Shown: piece after piece, positions 9,451 to 18,576 of the stretch
Layout of the letters: each line of letters opens with the position of its first letter
Position numbering within the stretch: the first letter of the stretch is position 1
Source of the DNA: Bacillota bacterium
GTDB lineage: Bacteria; Bacillota; Clostridia; DSM-8532
Assembly: GCA_023443745.1 (NCBI GenBank)
Contig: JAEZTB010000030.1
Coordinates: 62,001-126,000 of the forward strand
Reading direction: 5' to 3'
DNA: 64,000 nt
Position numbers and translations under genes: made by a program
The notes under the pieces: generated by a model
What the model was told of the DNA's origin: nothing
What the model saw: the letters and a program-made list of their open reading frames with translations, nothing else
Database searches by the model: none

Positions 9451-10020
9451 TCACTTACTGCTCTTTAAAATATTAGCATTTTTAACCACATAATTGATAC
9501 CCGAAACAATGGTCATAAGAACGGCCACCCACATGATAACCATTCCAACCGGGAAATCGGTAACTAAAGAAAAGGGGAAATCACGGATCAATATGGCAAT
9601 AATAGCTATGATCTGAAGGGTGGTCTTCCATTTTCCAAGTTTATCGGCAGCAATTACAACACCTTGACCGGCAGCCACCACGCGAAAGCCGGTAACAATA
9701 AATTCCCGTGCTATTATAATGAAAACAGCCCAGACAGACAGGTTATCGGTCATAACAAACGCAATGAGCGCTGAGGTCACCAAAAGCTTGTCTGCAATTG
9801 GATCAAGAAATTTGCCGAGCTCGGAAACCAGGTTATATTTTCGCGCAATTTTCCCATCCACCAGATCCGACAGGGCAGCTATTATGAAAACGACTGTTGC
9901 AGCGTATCTCCCCCATTGATCCAGACCAAAAAACTGGCCGAACCAGCCTGGAACCAGAAAGAACAAAAAAACCGGAGTCGCCAGAATTCTGGCAATTGTA
10001 ATCTTATTTGGAAGATTCAT
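9451..10020 (-). CDS. pgsA: CDP-diacylglycerol-glycerol-3-phosphate 3-phosphatidyltransferase
   Basis: Makes phosphatidylglycerol phosphate, the committed step to anionic phospholipids, in the membrane. The complete CDP-alcohol phosphotransferase signature is present: D52, D55-G56, A59-R60, G69, D73 and D77 with exact family spacing. Four or more hydrophobic helices cover the 189 residues. The start codon abuts the rimO stop codon directly (no gap), indicating co-transcription; rimO-pgsA adjacency is common in Firmicutes. Confidence 0.95.
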   Translation of the reverse strand: MNLPNKITIARILATPVFLFFLVPGWFGQFFGLDQWGRYAATVVFIIAALSDLVDGKIARKYNLVSELGKFLDPIADKLLVTSALIAFVMTDNLSVWAVFIIIAREFIVTGFRVVAAGQGVVIAADKLGKWKTTLQIIAIIAILIRDFPFSLVTDFPVGMVIMWVAVLMTIVSGINYVVKNANILKSSK

Positions 10021-11385
10021 TTATTTGTCACCATTCCTACTTGAAGTTGTCTGTACCTCTCCCACAAGATCGTACCCATCCATGCAAATCATTCTGACAG
10101 GAACGATCATTCCCTTTTCCAGCGGCTCAGATGAGGTAAAATAGATAACCGGGTCTATGTCCGGGGTTTCAGCGTAGGATCGCCCCACATAAAAAATGCC
10201 ATCCTCTGCCACTCCATCGACCATTGTATCATAGCATTGCCCAATCCGTGAACTATTATATTTCTCAACATTCTCCTGCTGAAGCTCCATAATTTTGTTG
10301 CGGCGGGCTTCTTTGATTTTTTTGGGAAGATGGCCTTTCATTTTGTAAGCCGGTGTTCCTTCCTCTTTTGAATAAGCGAAAACACCCAAATGCTCGAAAT
10401 GGCTCTCAATTACAAAATCACACAGTTCCTCAAAATCCTCCTGGGTTTCACCGGGGAAACCTGTGATAAGGGAGGTCCGTAAAACCACTCCAGGTATTTT
10501 CTCACGGATTGATACGAGTAATTGTCGGATATAGGCTCTGTTTCCGCGGCGTCCCATAGCCTTAAGCATAGGGTCTGAAATATGCTGAATGGGTATATCC
10601 AAGTATTTGCACAGCTTGGGGTTGGTGCGCATTTCTTCTATGAGAGCTTCGTCAATCAGCTCAGGATAACAGTATAACAGTCTGATACGTTGCACGCCCG
10701 CGACGATGCTCAAGGCCTGAACAAGTGGAACCAGACTTTTCTGTCCATAGATGTCGGAGCCGTAGCGGGTAACATCCTGGGCAACCAGAATAAGCTCGGA
10801 TTTACCCTGCTGCGCCAGTACTCCGGCCTCTTTAACGATGTTTTCAATGGTCCTGCTCCTGAAATCCCCCCGAAGTTGTGGGATGATGCAATAGGTGCAC
10901 CGGTTGCTGCAGCCCTCGGCTATTTTCAAGTAGGCATAGGGTTTATCGTCGGTCACAAGCCGGGACAATTCCATGTAATCCACGGTATTCGGAAGCTTGC
11001 AGTAAATTTCCTGAGCATGGGTATCCTGATCAAGACGGGCTTTGATAATATAGGGCATGTCGCCAATGCTTCCCGTCCCGACCACCACATCAACCTCAGG
11101 AATTTCCTTTAAGATCTCTTCTTTGTATCGCTCGGCCATACAGCCTGTAACAATCAAGGTTTTCAGCTTTCCCGTCTCTTTATAAGCGGCGGCTTCTAAA
11201 ATACTTACAACCGCTTCTTCTTTGGCATCGCCAATAAAGGAACAGGTGTTGACAATAATGACTTCGGCAAGCTCATGTAAAGATGTCAACTCAAAGCCTG
11301 CGTCCTTTAAGGTGCCCAGAATGATTTCGCTGTCCACGAGGTTCTTAGGACAACCCAGGGACACCAGGCCAATTTTATGCTTCAA
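10021..11385 (-). CDS. rimO: Ribosomal protein S12 methylthiotransferase
   Basis: Radical-SAM enzyme that methylthiolates an aspartate of ribosomal protein S12. The N-terminal UPF0004 domain holds cysteines 12, 48 and 82 for the second iron-sulfur cluster, the radical-SAM motif CSNRCTYC places cysteines at 159, 163 and 166, and a TRAM domain ends the protein. The start is a TTG at 11385 with a perfect AAGGAGG eight bases upstream, giving 454 residues; the frame continues upstream to 11427 without another good site. The SLGCPKN start motif and the pgsA neighbour favour RimO over MiaB. Confidence 0.94.
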   Translation of the reverse strand: MKHKIGLVSLGCPKNLVDSEIILGTLKDAGFELTSLHELAEVIIVNTCSFIGDAKEEAVVSILEAAAYKETGKLKTLIVTGCMAERYKEEILKEIPEVDVVVGTGSIGDMPYIIKARLDQDTHAQEIYCKLPNTVDYMELSRLVTDDKPYAYLKIAEGCSNRCTYCIIPQLRGDFRSRTIENIVKEAGVLAQQGKSELILVAQDVTRYGSDIYGQKSLVPLVQALSIVAGVQRIRLLYCYPELIDEALIEEMRTNPKLCKYLDIPIQHISDPMLKAMGRRGNRAYIRQLLVSIREKIPGVVLRTSLITGFPGETQEDFEELCDFVIESHFEHLGVFAYSKEEGTPAYKMKGHLPKKIKEARRNKIMELQQENVEKYNSSRIGQCYDTMVDGVAEDGIFYVGRSYAETPDIDPVIYFTSSEPLEKGMIVPVRMICMDGYDLVGEVQTTSSRNGDK

Positions 11386-11495
11386 TAAACGGTCCTCCTT
11401 AAGCGCACATCTGCGCTGATAATTCACCCTATACTATAGCATAAACCTAATCCTTAAAAAAGTAGCATTATTCAATGTTGATCAGCCAATATAAA

Positions 11496-13643
11496 CTAAT
11501 TTTGCTGGGGACTGGTGCGAGGTTTGAAGAGGATATCCCCGCTGCAGAGTGTTTCAGTCTTGGTCCGTTCCACGGCCAAGTTAGCAAAATAATCCTGCGC
11601 ATTGACAGGGTTTTGGGCTTTACGGACGCGCTGATATTGTCCGCGTTCATTTTGTATACGGGCCTTTACATTATCCCTCAGATAAATATCTAAAATGCTG
11701 GTGATACGCTCCTTGACAGCCTTGTCTTCAATAGGGATAAGCAGCTCCACCCGACGGTCCAGATTGCGCTCCATCAAGTCGGCACTGGAAAGATAAACCT
11801 CCCGGTCCCCATCATTACAAAAGCAATAGATGCGGCTGTGCTCCAGGTATCGCCCCACAACACTTTTAACCTTGATGTTCTCACTGACCCCTTTCAAACC
11901 CGGCCTTAAGCTGCAGGTACCCCGTATCAGAAGCTCAATTTCAACCCCTGCCTGGGAAGCCCTGTATAGCTTCTCAATGATACCGGGATCCACCAGAGAA
12001 TTGAACTTGGCCTTTATACCGGCTGCTTTTCCTGCCTGAGCATTCCTGATCTCCCTCTCAATAAGGCTTGTAAATTTATTCCTGAGCATGGTAGGCGCCA
12101 TGACAAGCTTATTAAGACGCGGCCGTTCAGTATACCCTGAGAGAGCATTAAATACCGTGGAAGCATCCTCTCCGATATACTTGTTACAGGTTAGAAGCCC
12201 CAGATCAGTGTATATCCTGGCTGTTACATCGTTATAATTGCCCGTGCTAAAGTGGACATAACGGTTGATGCCATCGTCCTCCATGCGCACAATAAGCGTA
12301 ATCTTGCAGTGGGTCTTGAGTCCGATTAATCCGTAAATCACATGGCAGCCTGCTTTTTCCATGCTTTTTGCCCATTGAATATTGTTTTCTTCATCAAATC
12401 TTGCTTTAAGCTCTACCAGTACGGTGACCTGTTTGCCTAAATCAGCCGCTTCGGCCAGAGCTTTGACAATTGGCGATTTCCCGCTGACGCGATAAAGGGT
12501 TTGCTTGATGGCTAACACCCTGGGATCCCGGGCGGCGGAACGGATCATTTTTACAATAGGATCAAAGGATTCGTAAGGGTGATGAAGAAGAATATCCTTA
12601 TCTCTTATGGCATCAAAAATATTCTCCTTGCCTAGGAGATCCGCAGGCATCTGAGGATTGTAAACAGGGTATTTTAAAGCATCAAACCCTTCGATTCCAT
12701 AAAGCTTGGAAAGGAGGGTAAGATCAACCGGGCCCCGCGCCTCAAAAACGAACTCATCCTGTATTTCCAGGCGGTCTTTCAGTATACCAACCAGGTCACC
12801 ATGGGCGTTATTGGAGATTTCCATTCGCACAGTCTGACCCCATCTTCTTTGTTTAATAGTCTTTTCTATCTCAAGGAGCAAATCCTCTGCCTCATCCTCA
12901 TCTATGGCCAGATCGCCGTTACGTGTAATTCGGTAAACACAGGCAGCTTTAATAGTCCTGCCCGTAAAAAGGCGTTCAATAAAAAGTGTAATGACATCCT
13001 CCAGAAGAATGAATACCTTCTTCCCATCCTCTTTTCCCGTAAGCTCCACCAATCTGGAGAACATGGACGGTACCTGGACGGTTGCAAAAATATCGTCTTC
13101 ACCGGGTTCACTGTTTTCCACCAGAACTCCTATGTTGATAGTCTTATTCTGTATCCAGGGGAACGGCCTGCCGGAGTCCACGGCCATGGGAGTCAGAACA
13201 GGATAGATAATTTGGTCAAAGTACCCTGATAAGTATGATTTCTGGGACTTATCGAGTTCTTCGGTATGTAGGAATTGGATGCCCTGCTTTTTTAGGGCCG
13301 GCACCAATTTGAGATTCCATAAACTGTATTCGTCCCTCACCATTTCCTGCACCCGCCTTGCTATAGGCAGCAATTGGGCTTCAGGGGTCAGGCCAGAGCA
13401 GTCAGGCCTATTGTAGCCCGCATTGATCTGATCGTGCAGAGATCCGACGCGAACCATAAAGAACTCATCCAGGTTTGAGTTGACGATTCCAAGAAACTTG
13501 AGTCTTTCCAAAAGCGGGTTGGCGGGATCATCAGCCTCATCCAGTACCCTTTGATTAAACTCAAGCCAGGAAAGCTCTCTATTAATATAGTATTCGGGCT
13601 GTGAAAAATCCATAGCTTCCATTCTTTTCACCCATTCATCCAA
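11496..13643 (-). CDS. ppk: Polyphosphate kinase (PPK1)
   Basis: Reversibly polymerises the gamma-phosphate of ATP into inorganic polyphosphate. The 715 residues have the N-terminal PPK domain (YINRELSWLEFNQRVL), the middle domain and the phospholipase-D-like C-terminal half. The histidine phosphorylated in this family lies in GLKTHCKI, and the second conserved histidine in LEHSRIY. The first ATG (13643) overlaps the end of the upstream exopolyphosphatase-like gene by eight bases and has only a weak ribosome site, so coupling is likely. A later ATG at 13622 is an alternative. No clear terminator follows. Confidence 0.95.
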   Translation of the reverse strand: MDEWVKRMEAMDFSQPEYYINRELSWLEFNQRVLDEADDPANPLLERLKFLGIVNSNLDEFFMVRVGSLHDQINAGYNRPDCSGLTPEAQLLPIARRVQEMVRDEYSLWNLKLVPALKKQGIQFLHTEELDKSQKSYLSGYFDQIIYPVLTPMAVDSGRPFPWIQNKTINIGVLVENSEPGEDDIFATVQVPSMFSRLVELTGKEDGKKVFILLEDVITLFIERLFTGRTIKAACVYRITRNGDLAIDEDEAEDLLLEIEKTIKQRRWGQTVRMEISNNAHGDLVGILKDRLEIQDEFVFEARGPVDLTLLSKLYGIEGFDALKYPVYNPQMPADLLGKENIFDAIRDKDILLHHPYESFDPIVKMIRSAARDPRVLAIKQTLYRVSGKSPIVKALAEAADLGKQVTVLVELKARFDEENNIQWAKSMEKAGCHVIYGLIGLKTHCKITLIVRMEDDGINRYVHFSTGNYNDVTARIYTDLGLLTCNKYIGEDASTVFNALSGYTERPRLNKLVMAPTMLRNKFTSLIEREIRNAQAGKAAGIKAKFNSLVDPGIIEKLYRASQAGVEIELLIRGTCSLRPGLKGVSENIKVKSVVGRYLEHSRIYCFCNDGDREVYLSSADLMERNLDRRVELLIPIEDKAVKERITSILDIYLRDNVKARIQNERGQYQRVRKAQNPVNAQDYFANLAVERTKTETLCSGDILFKPRTSPQQN

Positions 13644-15192
13644 GAAGTCTGTTTTTTATTTGCAATATGGGCTCCAAACCAAAGACTTCTGTAAAAAATT
13701 CAGCTTTCATCTGGAAGGTCCAGGTCTCCAGAATGACTTCCTCAGATACCTCCGCCTTTATCACAAATCGGCCTTCCTTGGCTCCCATGCTTAAGAGCTT
13801 CATCTTCTGCTTATGACTGGTATCCAAAGCATCGGCTATTCTGATAATTGCAATAAGCTTCATGGCCGTGATTTTGTCCCCGGTAGCGAGCCTGGCGATA
13901 CCTGAGCTCTCAAAGCTCGGAGCCTCCTGACTGTGGTAACGCGCAACTGATGCCACTATGAGCAAATCCTCATCAGAAAGGCCAATGATCTGGGCCGCTT
14001 TGATAATGTTATAGGAGTAGATATAGTGCGGATCGGCTCCGATATATTTACCCGTATCGTGCAAAAGCGCTGCGATTTGAAGGAGAAACCGCGCCTTCTT
14101 GTCAAGTCCGTGGACTGAAGCCATCCGGTCAAAAATAAAAAGAGAGGCTTCCTCTACAAACTCACTATGCTTTTTGTTGTATTTATATCTCTCAGCCAGA
14201 TTTCTCACATAGAACAAAATATCCTGACTGAAATCTATTTTGCTTTCTTTTCTTTCGTTAGTATTGACCCGCTCCACAATCATACCATCCACCAAAGAGA
14301 CATTGGGGATGATTATTTTTTTATGGCTGGTCTTTTCAAAGAATTTTCGTATCAGGATGAGGGCGGGAACAAAAAGCTCCGCTTCAGCCAGAGATAGGCC
14401 ATAGCTCTCAGAAATGGATTGTGTCGTCATTGTAAGTATCTTTTCATAAATTTCATTAAAGCGGGCTTTATCCAGGGCCATGACCCTTTGGGGTGCAACC
14501 AGCCCAAGAACAGTTAAAAGCTGCTCAAACTCGGCACTGACCAGTACAAAGTTGGTTATTTCATTTGAACTCTTTAAGTATTCCACGCTTTCGATATGGG
14601 CTTCAATATATTCCTCCAACACCCTGGTAAAATTAAGCGTATGCTTTTCCAGTTTGGATATGGATTCCTTAATGCGCAGAGCCCCGATTTTCAGGCTCTG
14701 GCTTGAAACCAGCAGATTATTTTCAGTCAGAAGAAGCTGTATGCTTCCGGCTCCGATATTCAAAATGAGGGTGGGCTCATGGGTCTTAATGGTCTCGCAA
14801 TTGCTAAGCTGCCATTTAACTGCCTTATAGATCAAAAACTTTTCCTGGGAATTGTTGATGATCTCCACATCAAACCCGGTAAGCAGACGAATGCGGTCAA
14901 TCATGAAATCACGATTGGAGGCCTCACGAATAGCGCTTGTGGCCACAATATGCCATTCCTTAACTCCGTAGTCCGTCATAAGGCGCTTAAATCCTTGAAT
15001 CGCTTCACAGGTTTTCTTCACAGACTCAAAGCTGAGCTTCCCGTCATTAAAAGTATCACGTCCAAGTGGAATAAGCAAATCAGCAGTTTCCAGAATTCTG
15101 ACTTCTCCATCGCTGTTGGTCTCAACAATCTTCATCTTGAGTTTATGTGAACCAATATCGATAGCTGTGAAAAGCCTCGAAGGACGATTCAT
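13636..15192 (-). CDS. Ppx/GppA exopolyphosphatase-like protein with C-terminal HD domain
   Basis: The N-terminal 300 residues are an actin-fold Ppx/GppA phosphatase domain (FTAIDIGSHKLKMKIVE at the start, NIGAGSIQL in the second phosphate loop). The C-terminal 190 residues are an HD-type domain (LLHDTGKYIG). Members hydrolyse polyphosphate or pppGpp; which one applies here cannot be told. The overlap with ppk argues for polyphosphate turnover. The usual Glu in the first acidic motif is not certain from reading alone. The ATG at 15192 has AAGGAG eight bases upstream, giving 518 residues; a TTG at 15201 would sit inside that site. Confidence 0.88.
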   Translation of the reverse strand: MNRPSRLFTAIDIGSHKLKMKIVETNSDGEVRILETADLLIPLGRDTFNDGKLSFESVKKTCEAIQGFKRLMTDYGVKEWHIVATSAIREASNRDFMIDRIRLLTGFDVEIINNSQEKFLIYKAVKWQLSNCETIKTHEPTLILNIGAGSIQLLLTENNLLVSSQSLKIGALRIKESISKLEKHTLNFTRVLEEYIEAHIESVEYLKSSNEITNFVLVSAEFEQLLTVLGLVAPQRVMALDKARFNEIYEKILTMTTQSISESYGLSLAEAELFVPALILIRKFFEKTSHKKIIIPNVSLVDGMIVERVNTNERKESKIDFSQDILFYVRNLAERYKYNKKHSEFVEEASLFIFDRMASVHGLDKKARFLLQIAALLHDTGKYIGADPHYIYSYNIIKAAQIIGLSDEDLLIVASVARYHSQEAPSFESSGIARLATGDKITAMKLIAIIRIADALDTSHKQKMKLLSMGAKEGRFVIKAEVSEEVILETWTFQMKAEFFTEVFGLEPILQIKNRLLG

Positions 15193-15249
15193 GAAAGGCA
15201 ACTCCTTATAAACAAAAAATTAACCACCTATTTGTTACATAATACCACG

Positions 15250-15283
15250 AAAAAAGCAGGTCTAAACTCAATAACCTGCTTTT
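15250..15283 (-). terminator. Intrinsic terminator downstream of serA
   Basis: Stem AAAGCAGGT/ACCTGCTTT with a 12-base loop and TTTTTT on the minus strand, about 45 bases after the serA stop. Confidence 0.75.
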
Positions 15284-15328
15284 ATCACTATACTATGCAC
15301 AATAAAATGAGAATATTTTTAGGACCTT

Positions 15329-16933
15329 TTAAAAATTAAGCCTGGAAGCCTTTAATATACCCTCAATACCGCGGAGTTTTTCAAGCAGCTCATCTGAAAC
15401 CTCACTGTCAACACTGACAAAGGACACAGCTTTATCCTCCTTGGCACTGCGGCTCCATTGCATGGCTGCTATGTTGATATTATTCTGTCCAAGGAGAGTT
15501 CCCACTTTACCGATAATACCGGGTACATCCTTGTTCTGAAGCGCCAGTACGTATCTGGTAGGCTCGAAGTCCATGGTATAGCCGAAGAAGTCCACAATTC
15601 TAATGGATTCCTTGGCAAAGACCGTACCGGAAACAGAAATAGCCTTGCTTTTGCGGAAGAACTTAACCGTTATCAGGTTGGTATATTTCTCAAGCTGGCT
15701 GGTTTTACTCTCCACAAGCTCCACACCCATCTCGCTGAGCTTTAGTCTTGCATTGACATAGTTAACCTCGGATTGGCTGACAACTGATAAAAAACCCTTA
15801 ACAATAGCTAAAGTAATGGGCTTGGTAGGTTTATCAACCAAATCACCGCTATAGATTATCTCAATCTTGTTCACTCTATCTTTTTCGGCCTGATAGTAAA
15901 TGGCTCCAAGCTTTTCTCCAAGGCTTATGTATGGCTTGAGCTCATTTAAATCACCTGAAATAGGTGGCATATTAACTGCCGGTACCAATTCACCATTCAG
16001 AACGGCTTCAACATTCTTAGCAACGCCCAGGGAGCAATTCAGATTAGCTTCCTTTGTAGATGCACCCAGGTGAGGTGTAAGAATGACCTGATTCAAATCC
16101 AGGAGAGGATTCCAATATTCCTGCTCCTCCGGTGCCTTGTTGAAATTGGGCTCAACCTCCTGGACATCCAGAGCAGCGCCTGCCACATGTCCTTCTACAA
16201 TAGCATTATAAAGAGCCTTCTCATCAATCATACCGCCGCGGGCAACATTAACGATACGCACACCCTTTTTGCAAAGAGCCAGTTCCCGTTCTCCGATAAG
16301 GTTCTTGCTTTCCGGGCTTTTAGGTATATGAATGGTGATGAGATCTGCGATCTTTAAAAGTTCATCCAGTGTTTCAACACGGGTAATACCCAACTGTGTG
16401 ACGCGTTCATCGGTGAGATAGGGATCGTAGCCAACTACGTTCATACCAGCTCCAATAAGCTTCTTAGCCACGATTGAACCAATCTTGCCAAGACCGATAA
16501 CCCCTGCGGTTTTACCGTCAAGCTCCTCACCTACGAACTTATTTCTGCGAAAGTCCTTGTTCTTGGCTGCATGATAGGCTTGAGCAACATTTCTGAAGAC
16601 TGCATAGACAAGAGCTACACTCATTTCTGCTGCAGCCATTGTATTGCCTTCAGGTGTATTGACTACGGTAATACCTCTGCGGGTACAAGCTTCCACATCA
16701 ATATTGTCCACGCCGTTTCCGGCACGGCCTGCAACTTTAAGATTTGCAGCTCTGTCAATAATATCCTTTTTCACCTTGGTAGCACTTCTCACAATGATAG
16801 CATCGTATTGATCAACGACTTCCAATAACTCTTCATGAGAGATACCGAAGGGAGTGTCTACCTGAAAGCCCTTACTTTTAAGATAATCAATACCGTTGGA
16901 TGCCATTTTGTCGGTTACAATAATTTTTGCCAT
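15329..16933 (-). CDS. serA: D-3-phosphoglycerate dehydrogenase, long form
   Basis: First enzyme of serine (and hence glycine) synthesis, oxidising 3-phosphoglycerate with NAD. The 534 residues contain the catalytic and Rossmann domains (GLGKIGSIVAKKL), the catalytic His in the LTPHLGAST motif, then an ASB (intervening) domain and a C-terminal ACT domain. That is the long form found in Firmicutes and mycobacteria. AGGAGG lies seven bases before the ATG at 16933; another ATG six bases upstream is too close to it. The gene lies behind a tandem glycine riboswitch and an intrinsic terminator, so its expression should respond to glycine. No serC or serB neighbour is present. Confidence 0.95.
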   Translation of the reverse strand: MAKIIVTDKMASNGIDYLKSKGFQVDTPFGISHEELLEVVDQYDAIIVRSATKVKKDIIDRAANLKVAGRAGNGVDNIDVEACTRRGITVVNTPEGNTMAAAEMSVALVYAVFRNVAQAYHAAKNKDFRRNKFVGEELDGKTAGVIGLGKIGSIVAKKLIGAGMNVVGYDPYLTDERVTQLGITRVETLDELLKIADLITIHIPKSPESKNLIGERELALCKKGVRIVNVARGGMIDEKALYNAIVEGHVAGAALDVQEVEPNFNKAPEEQEYWNPLLDLNQVILTPHLGASTKEANLNCSLGVAKNVEAVLNGELVPAVNMPPISGDLNELKPYISLGEKLGAIYYQAEKDRVNKIEIIYSGDLVDKPTKPITLAIVKGFLSVVSQSEVNYVNARLKLSEMGVELVESKTSQLEKYTNLITVKFFRKSKAISVSGTVFAKESIRIVDFFGYTMDFEPTRYVLALQNKDVPGIIGKVGTLLGQNNINIAAMQWSRSAKEDKAVSFVSVDSEVSDELLEKLRGIEGILKASRLNF

Positions 16934-16996
16934 AGTCATACCTCCTACGTATAAAAATGGGGTGGGATACACAGCCTTTATTTGCCGGCTCATATG

Positions 16997-17024
16997 AAAA
17001 AAAGCCAAACCTTTAATGTTTGAC
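16997..17024 (-). terminator. Riboswitch-associated terminator in the serA leader
   Basis: On the minus strand GTCAAAC-(7)-GTTTGGC (one G-U pair) is followed by seven T residues. It sits between the glycine aptamers and the serA ribosome site, and is the likely expression platform. Confidence 0.75.
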
Positions 17025-17087
17025 CTTCCAAAGAGTCCCTTAATAACAACTATAACAACGAAGCAAGAGCATGAATGTTCATGCCAA

Positions 17088-17268
17088 GACTGCTGCTCTG
17101 TCCTTTTGCCTGAGAGAGTCATCCGGAAATGGTTTTAGCCATTTCATCCGGACTTGCCCCTTCGGCGCCGTCATCGGTCTCTCCAGAGGTCCGTCAGGCC
17201 AAGGTCTTCTTTACCTGAGAGATTCACTCCTTCGGTGTGCTGTTAAAATAGCCGCTCTCCCTGGGCCC
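17088..17268 (-). promoter_or_regulatory. Tandem glycine riboswitch controlling serA
   Basis: Read on the minus strand, two glycine aptamers follow each other. The first has GGGAGAGCGG, then ACCGAAGGAG and CTCTCAGGTAAA. The second has GGAGAGACCGATGACGGC, then GCCGAAGGGGCAAG and CTCTCTCAGGCAAAAGGACAG. These are the hallmark conserved segments of the gcvT-type aptamer pair, joined by a short linker. A factor-independent terminator lies about 65 bases downstream. Whether glycine turns serA on or off cannot be read directly from the sequence. Confidence 0.93.
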
Positions 17269-17337
17269 TCATCCGGTTATTAAATTGTTTACCCCTTATC
17301 AGCCAGTTAAGAATCTGACTGATTTTAAGTTAACATT

Positions 17338-17366
17338 ATGATAACTCTTTAACAGATAAAATGCAA
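17338..17366 (-). promoter_or_regulatory. Candidate sigma-A promoter for the serA leader
   Basis: On the minus strand TTGCAT and TATCAT are separated by exactly 17 bases. The start would fall about 60 bases before the first aptamer. A 9-bp stem-loop (ATCAGTCAG with one wobble) follows in the leader without a T-run. Confidence 0.45.
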
Positions 17367-17436
17367 TAGATTTACAAAGGTTCTTGTCATTTATTTAACA
17401 ATGTGGGGGAAAGGCTTTAAGAACCGCCCGCGCACC

Positions 17437-18534
17437 CTAGTCCGTGCCGAAGAGGGCTTCAACAAATTCGGCAGGGCTAAAGGGCTGGAGATCATCCATC
17501 TGCTCACCTACACCGATGAATTTTACAGGAATGTCGAGTTCAGTTTTAATGGATACGATGATTCCTCCCTTGGCTGTACCGTCAAGCTTGGTCAGGACAA
17601 GACCGGAGAGCTCGGAAACCTCTGAAAAGGTCTTGGCCTGAGATACAGCGTTCTGCCCTGTGGTGGCATCAAGCACCAGAAGCGTTTCAATGTCTGCGTC
17701 CGGAAGCTCACGTTTTATAATACGGAAAATCTTTTTCAGCTCATCCATAAGGTTCTTCTTAGTGTGCAGACGCCCGGCGGTATCACAAATCAATACATCA
17801 GCACCCTTGGATTTGCAATGCTGGACGGCATCATAAATGACGGCAGAAGGATCGGAGCCCTCGGAATGCTTGACAAGCTCCACTCCGGCACGCTTTGTCC
17901 ATATCTCCAACTGATCGATGGCAGCCGCTCTGAAGGTGTCGGCCGCAGCAACAGTCACCTTCTTGCCCTGTTCCTTCAAATAATGCGCAATCTTCCCGAT
18001 GGAGGTGGTTTTCCCTACACCATTGACCCCAATGATGACAATAACTGAGGGCTTGGTGGTGAGCTTTAACCCCACATGCTCATCGGTAAGTCTGGATGAA
18101 ATGATCTTTTTGATGGCCTGTCTGACCCCTCTGGTATCGGTGATCTTATCTTTTTTCACCATTTCCTTAAGCTCGGCAATCACTTTAAGGGAAGTATCCA
18201 TACCCATATCAGAGGTAATAAGTATTTCCTCCAGTTCCTCGAAAAGCTCCTCGTCAACCTTTCCAAAGGAAACAAGGACCTGATCGATTCTGAGGGTGAT
18301 GGAGTCTCTTGTTTTCTTAAGCCCATCCTTCAGCTTGTTAAAAAAGCCTGCTTTCTTTTCTTTTTCCGCTACAGGCAGCACTTCCGGAGCTATGATCGGT
18401 TCAGGCTTAGCCTCTTCTTTCTCTATTATAGCCTTTTGCTGTAAAACTTTCTCATTTGCGGAAAAATCCAGTATCTTGTCTTCCTCTTTATTTTTATTCT
18501 TGTTTCCCCAATCGAACCATTTACCTTTTGCCAT
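17437..18534 (-). CDS. ftsY: Signal recognition particle receptor FtsY
   Basis: SRP GTPase that docks ribosome-nascent chains at the membrane. After a charged 75-residue N-terminal region come the N domain and the G domain, with Walker A GVNGVGKT at 169-176, DTAGR, and TKLDGTAKGG. Length is 365. GGAAG precedes the ATG. It follows smc by 42 bases, the usual smc-ftsY order. The next plus-strand-distal element is the serA promoter, and no clear ftsY terminator is seen. Confidence 0.96.
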   Translation of the reverse strand: MAKGKWFDWGNKNKNKEEDKILDFSANEKVLQQKAIIEKEEAKPEPIIAPEVLPVAEKEKKAGFFNKLKDGLKKTRDSITLRIDQVLVSFGKVDEELFEELEEILITSDMGMDTSLKVIAELKEMVKKDKITDTRGVRQAIKKIISSRLTDEHVGLKLTTKPSVIVIIGVNGVGKTTSIGKIAHYLKEQGKKVTVAAADTFRAAAIDQLEIWTKRAGVELVKHSEGSDPSAVIYDAVQHCKSKGADVLICDTAGRLHTKKNLMDELKKIFRIIKRELPDADIETLLVLDATTGQNAVSQAKTFSEVSELSGLVLTKLDGTAKGGIIVSIKTELDIPVKFIGVGEQMDDLQPFSPAEFVEALFGTD

Positions 18535-18576
18535 ATCATTAACTTCCTTTCAGATCAAACTGACTATTGTTTAGCT

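Noticed and set aside
17088..17268. T-box leader for serA
   Set aside because: No T-box sequence (TGGNACCGCG type) is present, and the two aptamers have glycine-riboswitch conserved segments.
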